From NCBI GenBank assembly GCA_963717075.1, contig CAVQVI010000027.1, positions 62,001 to 126,000 of the forward strand: a stretch of 64,000 bases of DNA, read 5' to 3'. Below the pieces are notes generated by a model. The model did no database searches and had not been told where the DNA came from. It saw only the letters and a list, made by a program, of their open reading frames with translations. The translations under genes were made by a program, and so were the position numbers. Positions within the stretch are counted from its first letter, which is position 1, and every line of letters starts with the position of its first letter. This document shows, one piece after another, positions 41,629 through 49,868 of the stretch. Source of the stretch: JBGOTP01 sp963717075. Lineage in GTDB: Bacteria > Acidobacteriota > Vicinamibacteria > Vicinamibacterales > CAVVIG01.

Positions 41629-42507
41629 GTGAGTGCTGCCGTGAAGCCCCTGGATCCCGCTCAATTCCGCGATCTCGTTCGCCACGCGCTCGAGGAAGAT
41701 TACGGCAGCGGCGATGTGACGACCGATGCCACGGTGTCTCCATGGCAGCGGGCCCACGGCGTCTTTGTCGTCAAGGCGGACTGCGTGCTTGCGGGTATCG
41801 ATGTGGCCCTCGAGGTCTTCCGCCAGCTCGAACCGGACATGCACGTGACGCTTCGGAAACACGACGGCGAACGATGCTGGGCGGGTGAGGAGGTCGCTGA
41901 AGTTGACGCCTCGGCGCGCACGTTGCTCATCGGCGAACGCACGGCGCTCAATTTCCTGCAGCGACTGTCGGGAATTGCGACCCGTACACGCCAGTTCGTC
42001 GACGCGGCGGGTGCCCGCATCACGGTGCTGGATACGCGCAAGACCACACCGACCCTTCGGGCGCTCGAGAAATACGCCGTCGTCGTCGGCGGGGCCACCA
42101 ACCACCGCATGGGACTGTTCGACGCCATTCTGATCAAGGACAACCACGTCCGGCTGGCCGGCGGCGTGAAGGCGGCGGTGGCGCGGGCGCGGGCGCATCG
42201 CCCGCACATGCCGATCGAGATCGAGGCGCAGAGTCTCCTGCAAGTCGATGAAGCGCTCGAGGCCGGTGCCGACATTGTGCTGGCCGACAACATGGCGGTT
42301 GAGGACATTCGAGAGACCGTGCGGCGTGCGCGCGGTCGCGCGAGGATTGAAATCTCCGGGGGTGTCACGCTCGATCGAATCGGCGAATTGGCCGCGACTG
42401 GGGCCGACTGCATATCGGTCGGCGCGCTCACACACTCGGCGCCGGCCGTGGATATCAGCTTCGAGATTGAACCGATTGTGGAAGCGCACGCGAGTAGCCC
42501 ATCGTGA
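41629..42507 (+). CDS. nadC: Nicotinate-nucleotide pyrophosphorylase (quinolinate phosphoribosyltransferase)
   Basis: A 292-residue enzyme converting quinolinate and PRPP to nicotinate mononucleotide in NAD synthesis. LVRHALEEDYGSGDVTTDATV, ERTALNFLQRLSGIATRTRQFVDA, TVLDTRKTTPTLRALEKYAVVVGGATNHRMGLFDAILIKDNH and IEISGGVTLDRI are clear family blocks with the substrate-binding Arg, Lys and His residues. The GTG at 41629 gives the expected N-terminus. nadA and nadB are not in the window. Confidence 0.96.
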   Translation: MSAAVKPLDPAQFRDLVRHALEEDYGSGDVTTDATVSPWQRAHGVFVVKADCVLAGIDVALEVFRQLEPDMHVTLRKHDGERCWAGEEVAEVDASARTLLIGERTALNFLQRLSGIATRTRQFVDAAGARITVLDTRKTTPTLRALEKYAVVVGGATNHRMGLFDAILIKDNHVRLAGGVKAAVARARAHRPHMPIEIEAQSLLQVDEALEAGADIVLADNMAVEDIRETVRRARGRARIEISGGVTLDRIGELAATGADCISVGALTHSAPAVDISFEIEPIVEAHASSPS

Positions 42508-42567
42508 ATCGCACCTCGCCAGTCCGCGATCTGCAATCGACATCTTGCGTTTGGAGCCTCAACGGCT

Positions 42568-43413
42568 GTGTCATACGTATCTGAGCCCTTGCCGGCTGAT
42601 CTTGCGGAGGCACTCGACCGGGCGCGGCCACGCCTGGGAACGATCGGTTCGCGCACGTTCTATTTTCAAACGACCGGATCCACCAACGACGTAGCGTCCG
42701 CACTGACCGAGAGCGGGATCGGCGAGGGAGCCGTTGTCCTGGCGGACGCGCAGACCGCGGGCCGCGGTCGCCGAGGACGCAGCTGGTTTTCGCCGCCGTT
42801 CAGTGGTCTGTACGTGTCGGTTGTGTTCGAACCGCGGCGCGCCCTATTTGACGGCTCCGGAGACAGCGTCGGCGACCTGGCCGGTCAGGCGAACAGGGCC
42901 AGGATGCTGCTCACGCTCGCTGCAGGCGTGGCGATCGCCGAGGGCGTGCACGCCACGACGGGGCTGCGCGCCGACATCAAGTGGCCAAACGATCTGCTCG
43001 TCGGGCCGCGCAAGCTCGCGGGCATTCTTGCCGAGGGAGCAGCCGCGGACACCGTGGTGCTGGGATACGGCATCAACGTCGGCGCGATGGTGGCGTATCC
43101 GCCTGAACTCGCCAGTCGCGCGACATCGCTCGAGGTCGAACTGGGCCGGCCGATTGATCGCACGACGCTCTGTGTCGAGACGCTCGTCGCTCTGGCGCGC
43201 CGCTATGACGATCTGGTCGGGGGACGATTCGATGCTATTCTCGGCGCCTGGCGCGACCGCGCGCCGGGCAGTATGGGGCGTCGTGTCGTGTGCGAAACCT
43301 CGTCGGGGCCACAGTTCGGTATCACGGCGGGGATTGATGAGCGGGGCGCGCTGCTCGTCCGAGTGGGTGACCGGGTGGAGCGCATCGTGGCGGGTGAGGT
43401 CGTCTGGACTTGA
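42568..43413 (+). CDS. birA: Biotin-[acetyl-CoA-carboxylase] ligase
   Basis: A 281-residue protein. FYFQTTGSTNDVASALTESGIGEGAVVLADAQTAGRGRRGRSWFSPPFSGLYVSV holds the biotin/ATP loop (GRGRRGR), and IKWPNDLLVGPRKLAGILAEGA follows with the catalytic Lys region. It lacks the N-terminal winged helix of E. coli BirA, so it is a ligase and not a repressor. The C-terminal SH3-like domain ends VERIVAGEVVWT. GTG start 60 nt after nadC. It is followed by coaX, completing a cofactor gene run. Confidence 0.95.
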   Translation: MSYVSEPLPADLAEALDRARPRLGTIGSRTFYFQTTGSTNDVASALTESGIGEGAVVLADAQTAGRGRRGRSWFSPPFSGLYVSVVFEPRRALFDGSGDSVGDLAGQANRARMLLTLAAGVAIAEGVHATTGLRADIKWPNDLLVGPRKLAGILAEGAAADTVVLGYGINVGAMVAYPPELASRATSLEVELGRPIDRTTLCVETLVALARRYDDLVGGRFDAILGAWRDRAPGSMGRRVVCETSSGPQFGITAGIDERGALLVRVGDRVERIVAGEVVWT

Positions 43414-43434
43414 CCAGGGATTAGGGATTAGGGA
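43414..43434 (+). repeat. GGGATTA tandem before coaX
   Basis: GGGATTAGGGATTAGGGA, nearly three copies of a 7-mer, directly upstream of the coaX ATG. The same motif forms the inverted repeat at 23.7 kb. Confidence 0.7.
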
Positions 43435-43440
43435 CGAGGA

Positions 43441-44217
43441 ATGCTCCTAGCGATCGATGTCGGCAACACCAATATCGTCCTCGGCGTCTTCGATGGCGAC
43501 CAGCTGCTCACCACGTGGCGCCTGCTGACGCTGCGTGAGCGCACGGCCGACGAAGTGGGCCTCATGGTGACGGGCCTCTTTGCGCACGAGAACATCGGGC
43601 GTGATGCCATTGACGCGGTTGTCATGTCTTCCGTTGTTCCGCCGCTGACGCCCATCATGCGCGGGATGTCGCGCCGGTATTTCGGCCGCGAAGCGCTGGT
43701 CGTCGATCCGACCTCCAACGCCGGCATGCCGATCCTGTACGAGAATCCGGCAGAGGTGGGCGCCGATCGGATCGCGAACAGCATCGCTGGGTACGAACGC
43801 TATGGCCGGACGAGCGGCAGGCCGCTCATCATCGCGGATCTCGGCACGGCCACTACTTTTGATGCGGTGACCGCGGCGGGGGAGTATCTTGGCGGCGTGA
43901 TCTGCCCGGGCCCCCAGATTGCCGCAGAAGCACTCTTTCAGCGAGCGGCGCGCCTGCCTCGCGTCGACGTGCGTAAACCCAGCCACGTGGTCGGTCGCAC
44001 CACAGTTGGCGCGATCGAGTCAGGATTGTTCTACGGCTATCTGGGAATGGTCGAGGGGCTCATCAAGCGCATGAGCGATGAGATCGGCGGGCGCGCGACG
44101 GCCATTGCGACCGGCGGGCTTGCGCCTCTTGTCGTCCCGGACACCACGGTCTTCACGGCCGTCGAGCCCGACATCACACTGCTGGGACTGAAGATCGTGT
44201 GGGAGAGGAATAGATAG
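43441..44217 (+). CDS. coaX: Type III pantothenate kinase
   Basis: A 258-residue ASKHA-fold kinase. MLLAIDVGNTNIVLGVFDGDQLLTTWRL is the phosphate-1 motif, ADRIANSIAGYERYG and IADLGTATTFDAVTAAGEYLGGVICPGPQIAAEAL hold the substrate and second phosphate motif, and AIATGGLAPL the adenosine motif. It phosphorylates pantothenate for CoA synthesis. It is downstream of birA with a 27-nt gap containing GGGATTA repeats. Confidence 0.96.
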   Translation: MLLAIDVGNTNIVLGVFDGDQLLTTWRLLTLRERTADEVGLMVTGLFAHENIGRDAIDAVVMSSVVPPLTPIMRGMSRRYFGREALVVDPTSNAGMPILYENPAEVGADRIANSIAGYERYGRTSGRPLIIADLGTATTFDAVTAAGEYLGGVICPGPQIAAEALFQRAARLPRVDVRKPSHVVGRTTVGAIESGLFYGYLGMVEGLIKRMSDEIGGRATAIATGGLAPLVVPDTTVFTAVEPDITLLGLKIVWERNR

Positions 44218-44228
44218 GAAAGAGGGAA

Positions 44229-44981
44229 TTGCCCACCGCAGACTATTGCCGCGAGGTCGAAGCGTATCTCTGCCGGAAGAACGACGGTCATCTGATCCGC
44301 ATCGTCGGGCCTTCGTTCGATCTCGTGTCGCGCTGGCAGGCCGACGGCGTTCCCCTCAAGATCGTGCTTCGAGGAGTCGATCGCTACTTCGAACGGTACT
44401 ACCGCAAGGGGCCTCGTCGAAGACCCGTGCGGATAGACTTCTGCGAGGCGGACGTGCTCGACGCGTTCGACGAGTGGCGGAGGGCGGTTCTTCACGTCGG
44501 CCACGCAAACGGCGGGGCCGTATCTGGCGTATCCGACGTGAGCTCGACGCTCAGGTCGGGCGTCCATTCCGCCGTTGAAGCCGGCGCTCCACGCCGCGCA
44601 CCCTCGCTGCCGGCGCATCTCGAGCGCGCACTCGTGAAGCTCACCGGCGCACGGGCGACAGGGAAGCTGGGCGCGGAGACGGATCTGCTGATCGATCGGG
44701 TCTCGTTCGAACTGGACGCGGCTCGCGCATCCGCGCGCGGCCTGCGCGGCACGGCGCGTCAGTCGCTCGTTGCCCGTCTCGAAGCCATCGACGAGGAATT
44801 GCTGCTGGCCGTGCGCGCGACGCTCGACGAGGCCGCGCGGCTGGCGCTGCAGAAGGAAGCGGAAGAGGAACTCGCGGGATTCCGCGCGAGCATGAAGGAC
44901 GCCGCCTACAATCGCGCGCGAGAAGCGGCCATCAACCGTCTGGTTCGTGACCAGTTCGGCCTGCCAAGCCTGGCAATGTGA
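44229..44981 (+). CDS. Conserved hypothetical protein with in-frame repeat remnant
   Basis: A 250-residue protein, TTG start with AAAGAGGGA upstream, 11 nt after coaX. The N-terminal block (ADYCREVEAYLCRKNDGHLIRIVGPSFDLVSRWQADGVPLKIVLRGVDRYFERYYRKGPRRRPVRIDFCEADVLDAFDEWRRAV) looks DNA-associated but I cannot name it. The C-terminal half is long charged helices (RARLALQKEAEEELAGFRASMKDAAYNRAREAAINRLVRDQFGLP). Between them SDVSSTLRSGVHSAV is encoded by a decayed palindromic repeat. The function is unknown. Confidence 0.75.
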   Translation: MPTADYCREVEAYLCRKNDGHLIRIVGPSFDLVSRWQADGVPLKIVLRGVDRYFERYYRKGPRRRPVRIDFCEADVLDAFDEWRRAVLHVGHANGGAVSGVSDVSSTLRSGVHSAVEAGAPRRAPSLPAHLERALVKLTGARATGKLGAETDLLIDRVSFELDAARASARGLRGTARQSLVARLEAIDEELLLAVRATLDEAARLALQKEAEEELAGFRASMKDAAYNRAREAAINRLVRDQFGLPSLAM

Positions 44982-45046
44982 CGGGTGACGGAATCTCCTG
45001 GTCTCGAGGCGAGGCATTCCCCTCCGCAGCGCGTGAGGCATCCGGT

Positions 45047-45071
45047 GGGTGGCTCGTGAGTGCGAGCACCC
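45047..45071. terminator. Hairpin between convergent genes
   Basis: GGGTGGCTCG (45047-45056) pairs with CGAGCACCC (45063-45071) with one bulge and a 6-nt loop. It lies between the ends of the 44.2-kb gene and the BACON gene. Confidence 0.45.
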
Positions 45072-45118
45072 GGGCCAGCCCGAGCCCGCCTCGAACGCGA
45101 GCGTCGGAGTTCCACGCT

Positions 45119-46084
45119 CTACTGGGAGATGCGAAGGTTCTTGGGTGCTGGCGGGACGTTGGTGCCCGCTGCTTGGTTGACCGTCACAGTCTGGCCCGCC
45201 ACGGTCAGCGTGGCCGTGCGGGACGATGTGCTCGTATTTGCTCCGATCGTGATCGCAACGCTGCCGCTGCCGCTGCCGCTTGCGCCAGACGTAATGGTCA
45301 GCCAGGAGGAGGTTTCGGTGGCCGTCCAGCCGCACCCGGACGTCGTGGTGACGCTGACGCTGGTCGAACTCGCGGCCGCCGCGGGGTTCAATGTGGTTGG
45401 CGACACACTGTAGCTGCACGCGACACCCTGCTGTGTCACCGTCACGGTCCGACCGGCTACGGTCAGCGTGCCGGTGCGTGAGGTCGTACCCGTGTTCGCC
45501 GCGACCGAATACGCGACGGTGCCGTTGCCGTTGCCGCCTGCGCCCGAGGTAATCGTCAGCCACATGGCATTGCTCGTCGCGCTCCACGCGCAGCCGCTGG
45601 CCGTGGTGACGAACGTCGTGTTCGGACCGCCACCCGCGGCCATGTTCGCGGAAACCGGCGACACACCGTAGGTGCAGGACGAAAACGAGAAGGTATTGGA
45701 TGGAGCGCTGCGGGCGCTCCCGCCGGGCCCGACCGCCGCAACGGTCGCCGTATAAACCGTGCCTGGCACGGGCCACCCGAGAAAGATCGTGGTCAGGTCA
45801 ACGCGAATTGTGCCGTTCGATTGGGGTGCGGGTTTGCCGAGCGTCGCTGATGAAAACGGAGCCGATGCGCCACTCAGGTAAAACTCAATTTGGTAAGAGC
45901 TCACCGCGGTCGTGTTGTGATCGGGAGACGGCGAGAACTCAGCCGCAGTCGGATTGATCGTCTGCGCGGCGATTGGCGAGGGGCAGATGCCAATGACGAA
46001 AAATGTCAGTACGGCTAATGAGCGTGAAATTTGCACCGTTTTGCCTCTCGAACGCGCATTGGCCGCGGCCGCGCAGTTCTTCAC
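45119..46084 (-). CDS. Secreted BACON-domain protein
   Basis: About 320 residues. A signal peptide (VQISRSLAVLTFFVIGICPSPIAAQ) is followed by a fibronectin-III-like domain (EFSPSPDHNTTAVSSYQIEFYLSGASAP...VYTATVAAVGPGG). Two BACON domains follow, each with a Cys opening, SGC(A/G)W(S/T)AT, W(L)TITSGA and a closing TVTVTQQG or TVTVNQAAG. These all-beta domains are linked to carbohydrate or surface binding. Start: GTG at 46084, or the GTG at 46036 that directly begins the signal peptide and has AGAGG upstream. I favour 46036. Confidence 0.88.
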   Translation of the reverse strand: MKNCAAAANARSRGKTVQISRSLAVLTFFVIGICPSPIAAQTINPTAAEFSPSPDHNTTAVSSYQIEFYLSGASAPFSSATLGKPAPQSNGTIRVDLTTIFLGWPVPGTVYTATVAAVGPGGSARSAPSNTFSFSSCTYGVSPVSANMAAGGGPNTTFVTTASGCAWSATSNAMWLTITSGAGGNGNGTVAYSVAANTGTTSRTGTLTVAGRTVTVTQQGVACSYSVSPTTLNPAAAASSTSVSVTTTSGCGWTATETSSWLTITSGASGSGSGSVAITIGANTSTSSRTATLTVAGQTVTVNQAAGTNVPPAPKNLRISQ

Positions 46085-46342
46085 AGTGCTCAGCTATATG
46101 CAGGTTGTGGGCCACATGCGAAAGTGCTGAGGTCTTGCGTGAAGCCGTTCGAAGGAAGAGCGGCACTCAGTCTCACCTGGGTCGATGAGGAGAGTCGCAT
46201 TCACAGTCGAGCGTATGAGACCAATCCTCTGCCGGTCTGCGTGCGAGTCGTTCATTGTCCGAAGCTCGTTCTTGCGTCGGAGGAGGAGGTGTGGAGTGAC
46301 CCCGGGGGCGGCTGCCGCACTCGAGCGACCTGCGGCGGAGGT
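46085..46342. other. Gap without recognisable genes
   Basis: This stretch between the BACON gene start and the rsmE end, both on the minus strand, must hold the BACON promoter. Short open frames on the plus strand match nothing. No repeat of the main family is present. Confidence 0.4.
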
Positions 46343-47098
46343 CTATAAGGTCCATCGAAGCGCCTCGTGCACCAGCGCGAGAAGAGCGACGCAGGCCGTG
46401 TCGGTGCGCAGCGCGCGGGAGCCCATGCTGACGGGCTGAAAGCGGTGCGCTACGAGCAGCGCGATCTCGAATGTGTTCCAGCCGCCTTCCGGCCCGATGG
46501 CGAGCAGGATTCGCTCGGCTGGACGCACTGCGGCGCTCACGGACATGCTGCCTGACGGATCGGCCACCAGACGACATCCGGCGGGGAAGAGCACGTCGAG
46601 CTCATCCTCGATCAGTACCTTGAATCGCCTGTGAAGCGACACTTCCGGCAGCGCCGTGTCGCGAGCCTGTTGCAGGCCCTCGATGAGCAGCGGCCGGTAG
46701 ACCTCCGGGGTGAGGACATGTGCGTCGAAGTAGTTGCGTTCTACGCGCTCTGCGTTCGTGAGGATGATTCGCCCGACGCCGATCGCCGCGAGTTGCGCCC
46801 ACAGCCTGCGCATGACTTTCGGCCGCGGAATGGCGAGCAGCAGGTCGACGCGCGACACCGGAGGCTCACCGGCCGGCCGGACAACATTGCTCGGCTCGAA
46901 GGTGCACCGCAACTCGACGATGTCGTCGCCTGAGAACTGCACCGTTCCGGTGCCGAGCGGGCCGTCAACGACCCCGACACGCACCTGCTGCCCTGGCGCG
47001 ACTTTGAGCACGGCCCTCAGATGATGGCCACGGGCACCCGACAGGCTGACCCGGCCATCGTCGCCGATCTCATCGGTTTCGAGGAGGATCAGGTTCAT
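46343..47098 (-). CDS. rsmE: 16S rRNA m3U1498 methyltransferase
   Basis: A 251-residue SPOUT methyltransferase. LSGARGHHLRAVLKVAPGQQVRVGVVDG is the PUA-like N-terminus. QLAAIGVGRIILTNAERVERNYF, LLAIGPEGGWNTFE and MGSRALRTDTACVALLALV make the knotted SAM site. It methylates U1498 of 16S rRNA. The ATG at 47098 (MNLILLE) matches the family start better than the GTG at 47113. It is divergent from the YkvA-like gene. Confidence 0.95.
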   Translation of the reverse strand: MNLILLETDEIGDDGRVSLSGARGHHLRAVLKVAPGQQVRVGVVDGPLGTGTVQFSGDDIVELRCTFEPSNVVRPAGEPPVSRVDLLLAIPRPKVMRRLWAQLAAIGVGRIILTNAERVERNYFDAHVLTPEVYRPLLIEGLQQARDTALPEVSLHRRFKVLIEDELDVLFPAGCRLVADPSGSMSVSAAVRPAERILLAIGPEGGWNTFEIALLVAHRFQPVSMGSRALRTDTACVALLALVHEALRWTL

Positions 47099-47127
47099 GA
47101 GATCAGATCCCACATGGCCGGCTCTTG

Positions 47128-47133
47128 TAGAAT
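47128..47133 (+). promoter_or_regulatory. TANNNT -10 box of the YkvA-like gene
   Basis: TAGAAT, its first T 13 nt before the ATG at 47141. Confidence 0.5.
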
Positions 47134-47140
47134 TGCGGGG

Positions 47141-47509
47141 ATGGGCCTTCGCACCACATCATGGCTGTCCCTGCCGTCGCTGCTGCGAACGCTCGTCTTG
47201 CAGGCGCGACTGGCCATCCGGCTGCTCCGCGAGCCACGCGTGCCGTTGATCGTCAAGGCGCTGCCGCTCGTCGCGATACTGTACGTCGTCCTGCCGCTCG
47301 ATGTTGTTCCGGATGTGCTGCCGATTCTTGGTCAGCTCGACGACCTTGGCGTCATCCTGATCGCGCTCGACGCCTTTGTGCGGCTTTGTCCATCGCGAGC
47401 CGTCGAATTCCACCGGGCGGCGATGACCGGTCGCCGTAAATATTCCCGGATGCCGTCGACTGGCGACGTCATCGACGTTGAGTTCCACCACGAACAGAAC
47501 CGTCGCTGA
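47141..47509 (+). CDS. YkvA/DUF1232 family membrane protein
   Basis: A 122-residue protein. VKALPLVAILYVVLPLDVVPDVLPILGQLDDLGVILIALDAFVRLCP is the DUF1232 signature (PLDxxPD...GxxDD). The family is small and membrane-associated with no firm function. The first 45 residues form a basic amphipathic lead. Probably leaderless. Confidence 0.88.
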   Translation: MGLRTTSWLSLPSLLRTLVLQARLAIRLLREPRVPLIVKALPLVAILYVVLPLDVVPDVLPILGQLDDLGVILIALDAFVRLCPSRAVEFHRAAMTGRRKYSRMPSTGDVIDVEFHHEQNRR

Positions 47510-47838
47510 CCCCCTGCCGTATCCCGTCTGAGTCACCGTGCAGCCGGCTCGGGGCAGTGGCCTTCCGTCTGGCGATCACCAGCTGGGTCACGATCGTCAT
47601 AGCCGGGGCGCACATCGCCGGCATTCGGTAGCTCACGTTGTTCTACATGCGCTCGCGCGCGCATGGGCTCACCTACCTCATGCTCTTCGCGGACCCAGAC
47701 CCGCCATCTGGGGATGGTCCGTATCCTGCAGGGACGACATCCGGCAGGTCGCCACGATTGCTTCACGGTTTTTCGGGGTGGTGATTCCTGAATTGAACGC
47801 GATCCGGTAGCCTACGATTGATTTCCGCGAGCTGACCG
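47510..47838. other. 329-nt gap without a recognisable gene
   Basis: Frames are short and match no family. A TACGAT box at 47813-47818, 26 nt before the next ATG, is a possible -10 element for the glycosyltransferase genes. The composition is slightly less G/C-biased than the neighbours. Confidence 0.4.
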
Positions 47839-48888
47839 ATGTCCGCAGAATCTGCTCAGCTTGATAATCCCGGCAGCTGGCCGCAGGCCGACCACGCATT
47901 CGACATCAGACTCTTCTCGAAATGTCGAAATGAGCGACTGCGGTTACCGGCGTTCCTTCGCCACTACCGGCGCCTCGGCGTCCGGCGTTTCTTCATCGTG
48001 GACAATGCATCGAGCGACGGCTCCGTCGAGTACTTGCGTCAGCAGCCGGACGTGTACGTCTTCACCACCGAGGGAAGTCTTTGTGCGGCGCGTGCGGGCA
48101 CGGAATGGCTCAACCCCCTCCTCGCGAAGTATGGCGTCGGCAGGTGGTGTGTCACCGTCGACGTCGACGAACTGCTGAGGTATCCCGGCAGTGAAACCAC
48201 GGGGCTCGAGGCACTGACGAGGTACTTGGATGACAGTGGGTACGAAGCAATGCACTGCCCCCTTCTCGACTTGTACCCAGGGGGGCCGATCCGGAACGCT
48301 TCTTACGCTCCGGGCGACGACATCGTCGCCGCTGCTCCGTACTTCGACCAGGGACCGTATTATCGGTTCGCGCACTCTGAATGTCCCGGCTATCTTCTGT
48401 ACGGAGGAGTGCGCGAGCGAGTCTTCTACCCGGAGTCGAGGGCGCGGCGCTGGCGCAGACACCTTCACGTGACCTTGTACCATCGGGGACTTCTGTCGCT
48501 CCCGTTCGTGCGCCATTCCGCTTGGATCTTGGCGCGGCGTCCTCAGTTTCCGCCATGCCTCACCAAGGTGCCGCTCGTCCGCTGGGACGAACAGTCGCGG
48601 TACCTCAACGCCAATCACTTCGTCTCTTTCAAGAAGCTCGCCCAGGAATCGGGCGTTCTCCTGCATTTCAAGCTTCTTCATGACCTTCTCGAGCGTGCCA
48701 CGCAGGAAATAGCGAGAGCTGAGTACTACGACGGCGCGATCGAATTTCGGCGTTACGCCGAGAAACTCCGTGCCAATCCGCTGCTGACCTTCTGCTACGA
48801 AGGCTCCGTGCGTTTCGAGGACGATGCACAACTCGTGCGTCTCGGCATCATGCAGGATACCGGGTCATGGTCGAGGGCGCGCGGATGA
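47839..48888 (+). CDS. Glycosyltransferase family 2-like protein (Glyco_tranf_2_4 type)
   Basis: A 349-residue protein. FSKCRNERLRLPAFLRHYRRLGVRRFFIVDNASSDGSVEYL is the family's NDP-sugar binding opening, and WCVTVDVDELLRYPG carries the DxD-like metal motif. No membrane helix is evident. It would transfer a sugar to an unknown acceptor. Its stop overlaps the ATG of a second glycosyltransferase by 4 nt, so they form a two-gene unit. Confidence 0.85.
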   Translation: MSAESAQLDNPGSWPQADHAFDIRLFSKCRNERLRLPAFLRHYRRLGVRRFFIVDNASSDGSVEYLRQQPDVYVFTTEGSLCAARAGTEWLNPLLAKYGVGRWCVTVDVDELLRYPGSETTGLEALTRYLDDSGYEAMHCPLLDLYPGGPIRNASYAPGDDIVAAAPYFDQGPYYRFAHSECPGYLLYGGVRERVFYPESRARRWRRHLHVTLYHRGLLSLPFVRHSAWILARRPQFPPCLTKVPLVRWDEQSRYLNANHFVSFKKLAQESGVLLHFKLLHDLLERATQEIARAEYYDGAIEFRRYAEKLRANPLLTFCYEGSVRFEDDAQLVRLGIMQDTGSWSRARG

Positions 48889-49790
48889 TCCCTTCCGTTT
48901 CGGTCCTCGTTTCCACGCGCGATCGGCCAGATGCGATCGCAGAATGCGCCAAGAGCATCCTGGCGAATCCTGATTCCGATTTCGAGCTCGTCATTGTCGA
49001 TCAAAGCGAGAAGGCCGCGAGGAATCGCGCAATGGCAGCGACGGGAAGGGACCCGCGACTGCGGTGGCTGGCGAGCGATACCCGTGGCCTGTCGGTTTCG
49101 CGCAATATTGGCGTGTCGGCCACACATGCCCCGCTTGTCGCATTCACCGACGACGACTGCCGGGTCCCTCCGGATTGGGTAGCGCGCCTGCGAAGGGCAT
49201 TTGAGACCCACCGCGATCTTGGGCTGCTCTTCGGCAGTGTGCGGCTTCCACCCGAAGACCGCGCAAGAGGTTACGCCGCTGAGTTTGTGCCTGCCAGCGA
49301 ACGGCTATTCCAACGAACGCTGCCAGGCGTCGGCGTCGCCTGGGGGGTCGGCGCCAATATGATTATTCGCCGGCGCGTCTTCGACCTGCTCGGGACGTTC
49401 GACATTGCACTGGGCGTCGGCGCATCATTTTCTGCGGCGGAAGAGATCGACCTCACGATTCGAGCCCTGGCCGCCGGGTTCGAGGTGATCCACACCCCCG
49501 AGTTTTGTGTCGTGCATCTGGGCGTTCGCGAAGGTGCGGCGGCTTCTCGTCTCATGAGAGGCTACGGAGTTGGCTTGGGCGCGACGCTCGCGAAGCATGC
49601 CAGGATCGGCACCCCGGGGGCGGCTTCACTGCTGGCGCAATGGGTAGCGCTGCATGCGTACCGAAGCATTGTGAACGCCATCCACGGTCAGAGGCATCCG
49701 GGCTTCGGATTGGTGGCGTCTGTCCTCTGGGGTGCGTGCCGTTCATTCGGAAAGCGAATCGACAAGGCTCAAAGCGTGTTCCAACTCTGA
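48885..49790 (+). CDS. Glycosyltransferase family 2
   Basis: A 301-residue GT-A fold enzyme. SVSVLVSTRDRPDAIAECAKSILANPDSDFELVIVDQS is the nucleotide-binding strand and helix, LVAFTDDDCRVPPDWV is the DxD motif, and GASFSAAEEIDLTIRALAAGF carries the acceptor-side ED. It ends with a possible membrane-facing helix. The ATG at 48885 overlaps the upstream stop; the in-frame GTG at 48867 is less likely. The partner acceptor is unknown. Confidence 0.9.
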   Translation: MIPSVSVLVSTRDRPDAIAECAKSILANPDSDFELVIVDQSEKAARNRAMAATGRDPRLRWLASDTRGLSVSRNIGVSATHAPLVAFTDDDCRVPPDWVARLRRAFETHRDLGLLFGSVRLPPEDRARGYAAEFVPASERLFQRTLPGVGVAWGVGANMIIRRRVFDLLGTFDIALGVGASFSAAEEIDLTIRALAAGFEVIHTPEFCVVHLGVREGAAASRLMRGYGVGLGATLAKHARIGTPGAASLLAQWVALHAYRSIVNAIHGQRHPGFGLVASVLWGACRSFGKRIDKAQSVFQL

Positions 49791-49796
49791 CGGCGG

Positions 49797-49828
49797 TCAA
49801 GATGCCTGACGAAGAACAGGCATCTTGA
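49797..49828. terminator. Perfect 12-bp hairpin after the glycosyltransferase pair
   Basis: TCAAGATGCCTG (49797-49808) and CAGGCATCTTGA (49817-49828) pair without mismatch across an 8-nt loop. It starts 6 nt after the stop codon. The following T run is missing, but this is the clearest terminator-type stem in the window. Confidence 0.65.
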
Positions 49829-49856
49829 AGAAGTGTGGTTCATGTCGGGAGACTGC

Positions 49857-49862
49857 TAGGCT
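49857..49862 (+). promoter_or_regulatory. TANNNT -10 box of the RNA methyltransferase gene
   Basis: TAGGCT, its first T 12 nt before the GTG at 49869. Confidence 0.5.
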
Positions 49863-49868
49863 GTAGAC

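Noticed and set aside
44037..45776. A 579-codon minus-strand open frame across coaX and the BACON gene
   Set aside because: Shadow of real genes in other frames; the BACON repeats lie in the adjacent minus-strand frame.
47510..47838. Possible small gene or RNA in the gap before the glycosyltransferases
   Set aside because: No open frame with family-like residues, and no tRNA-like cloverleaf or clear hairpin was seen.
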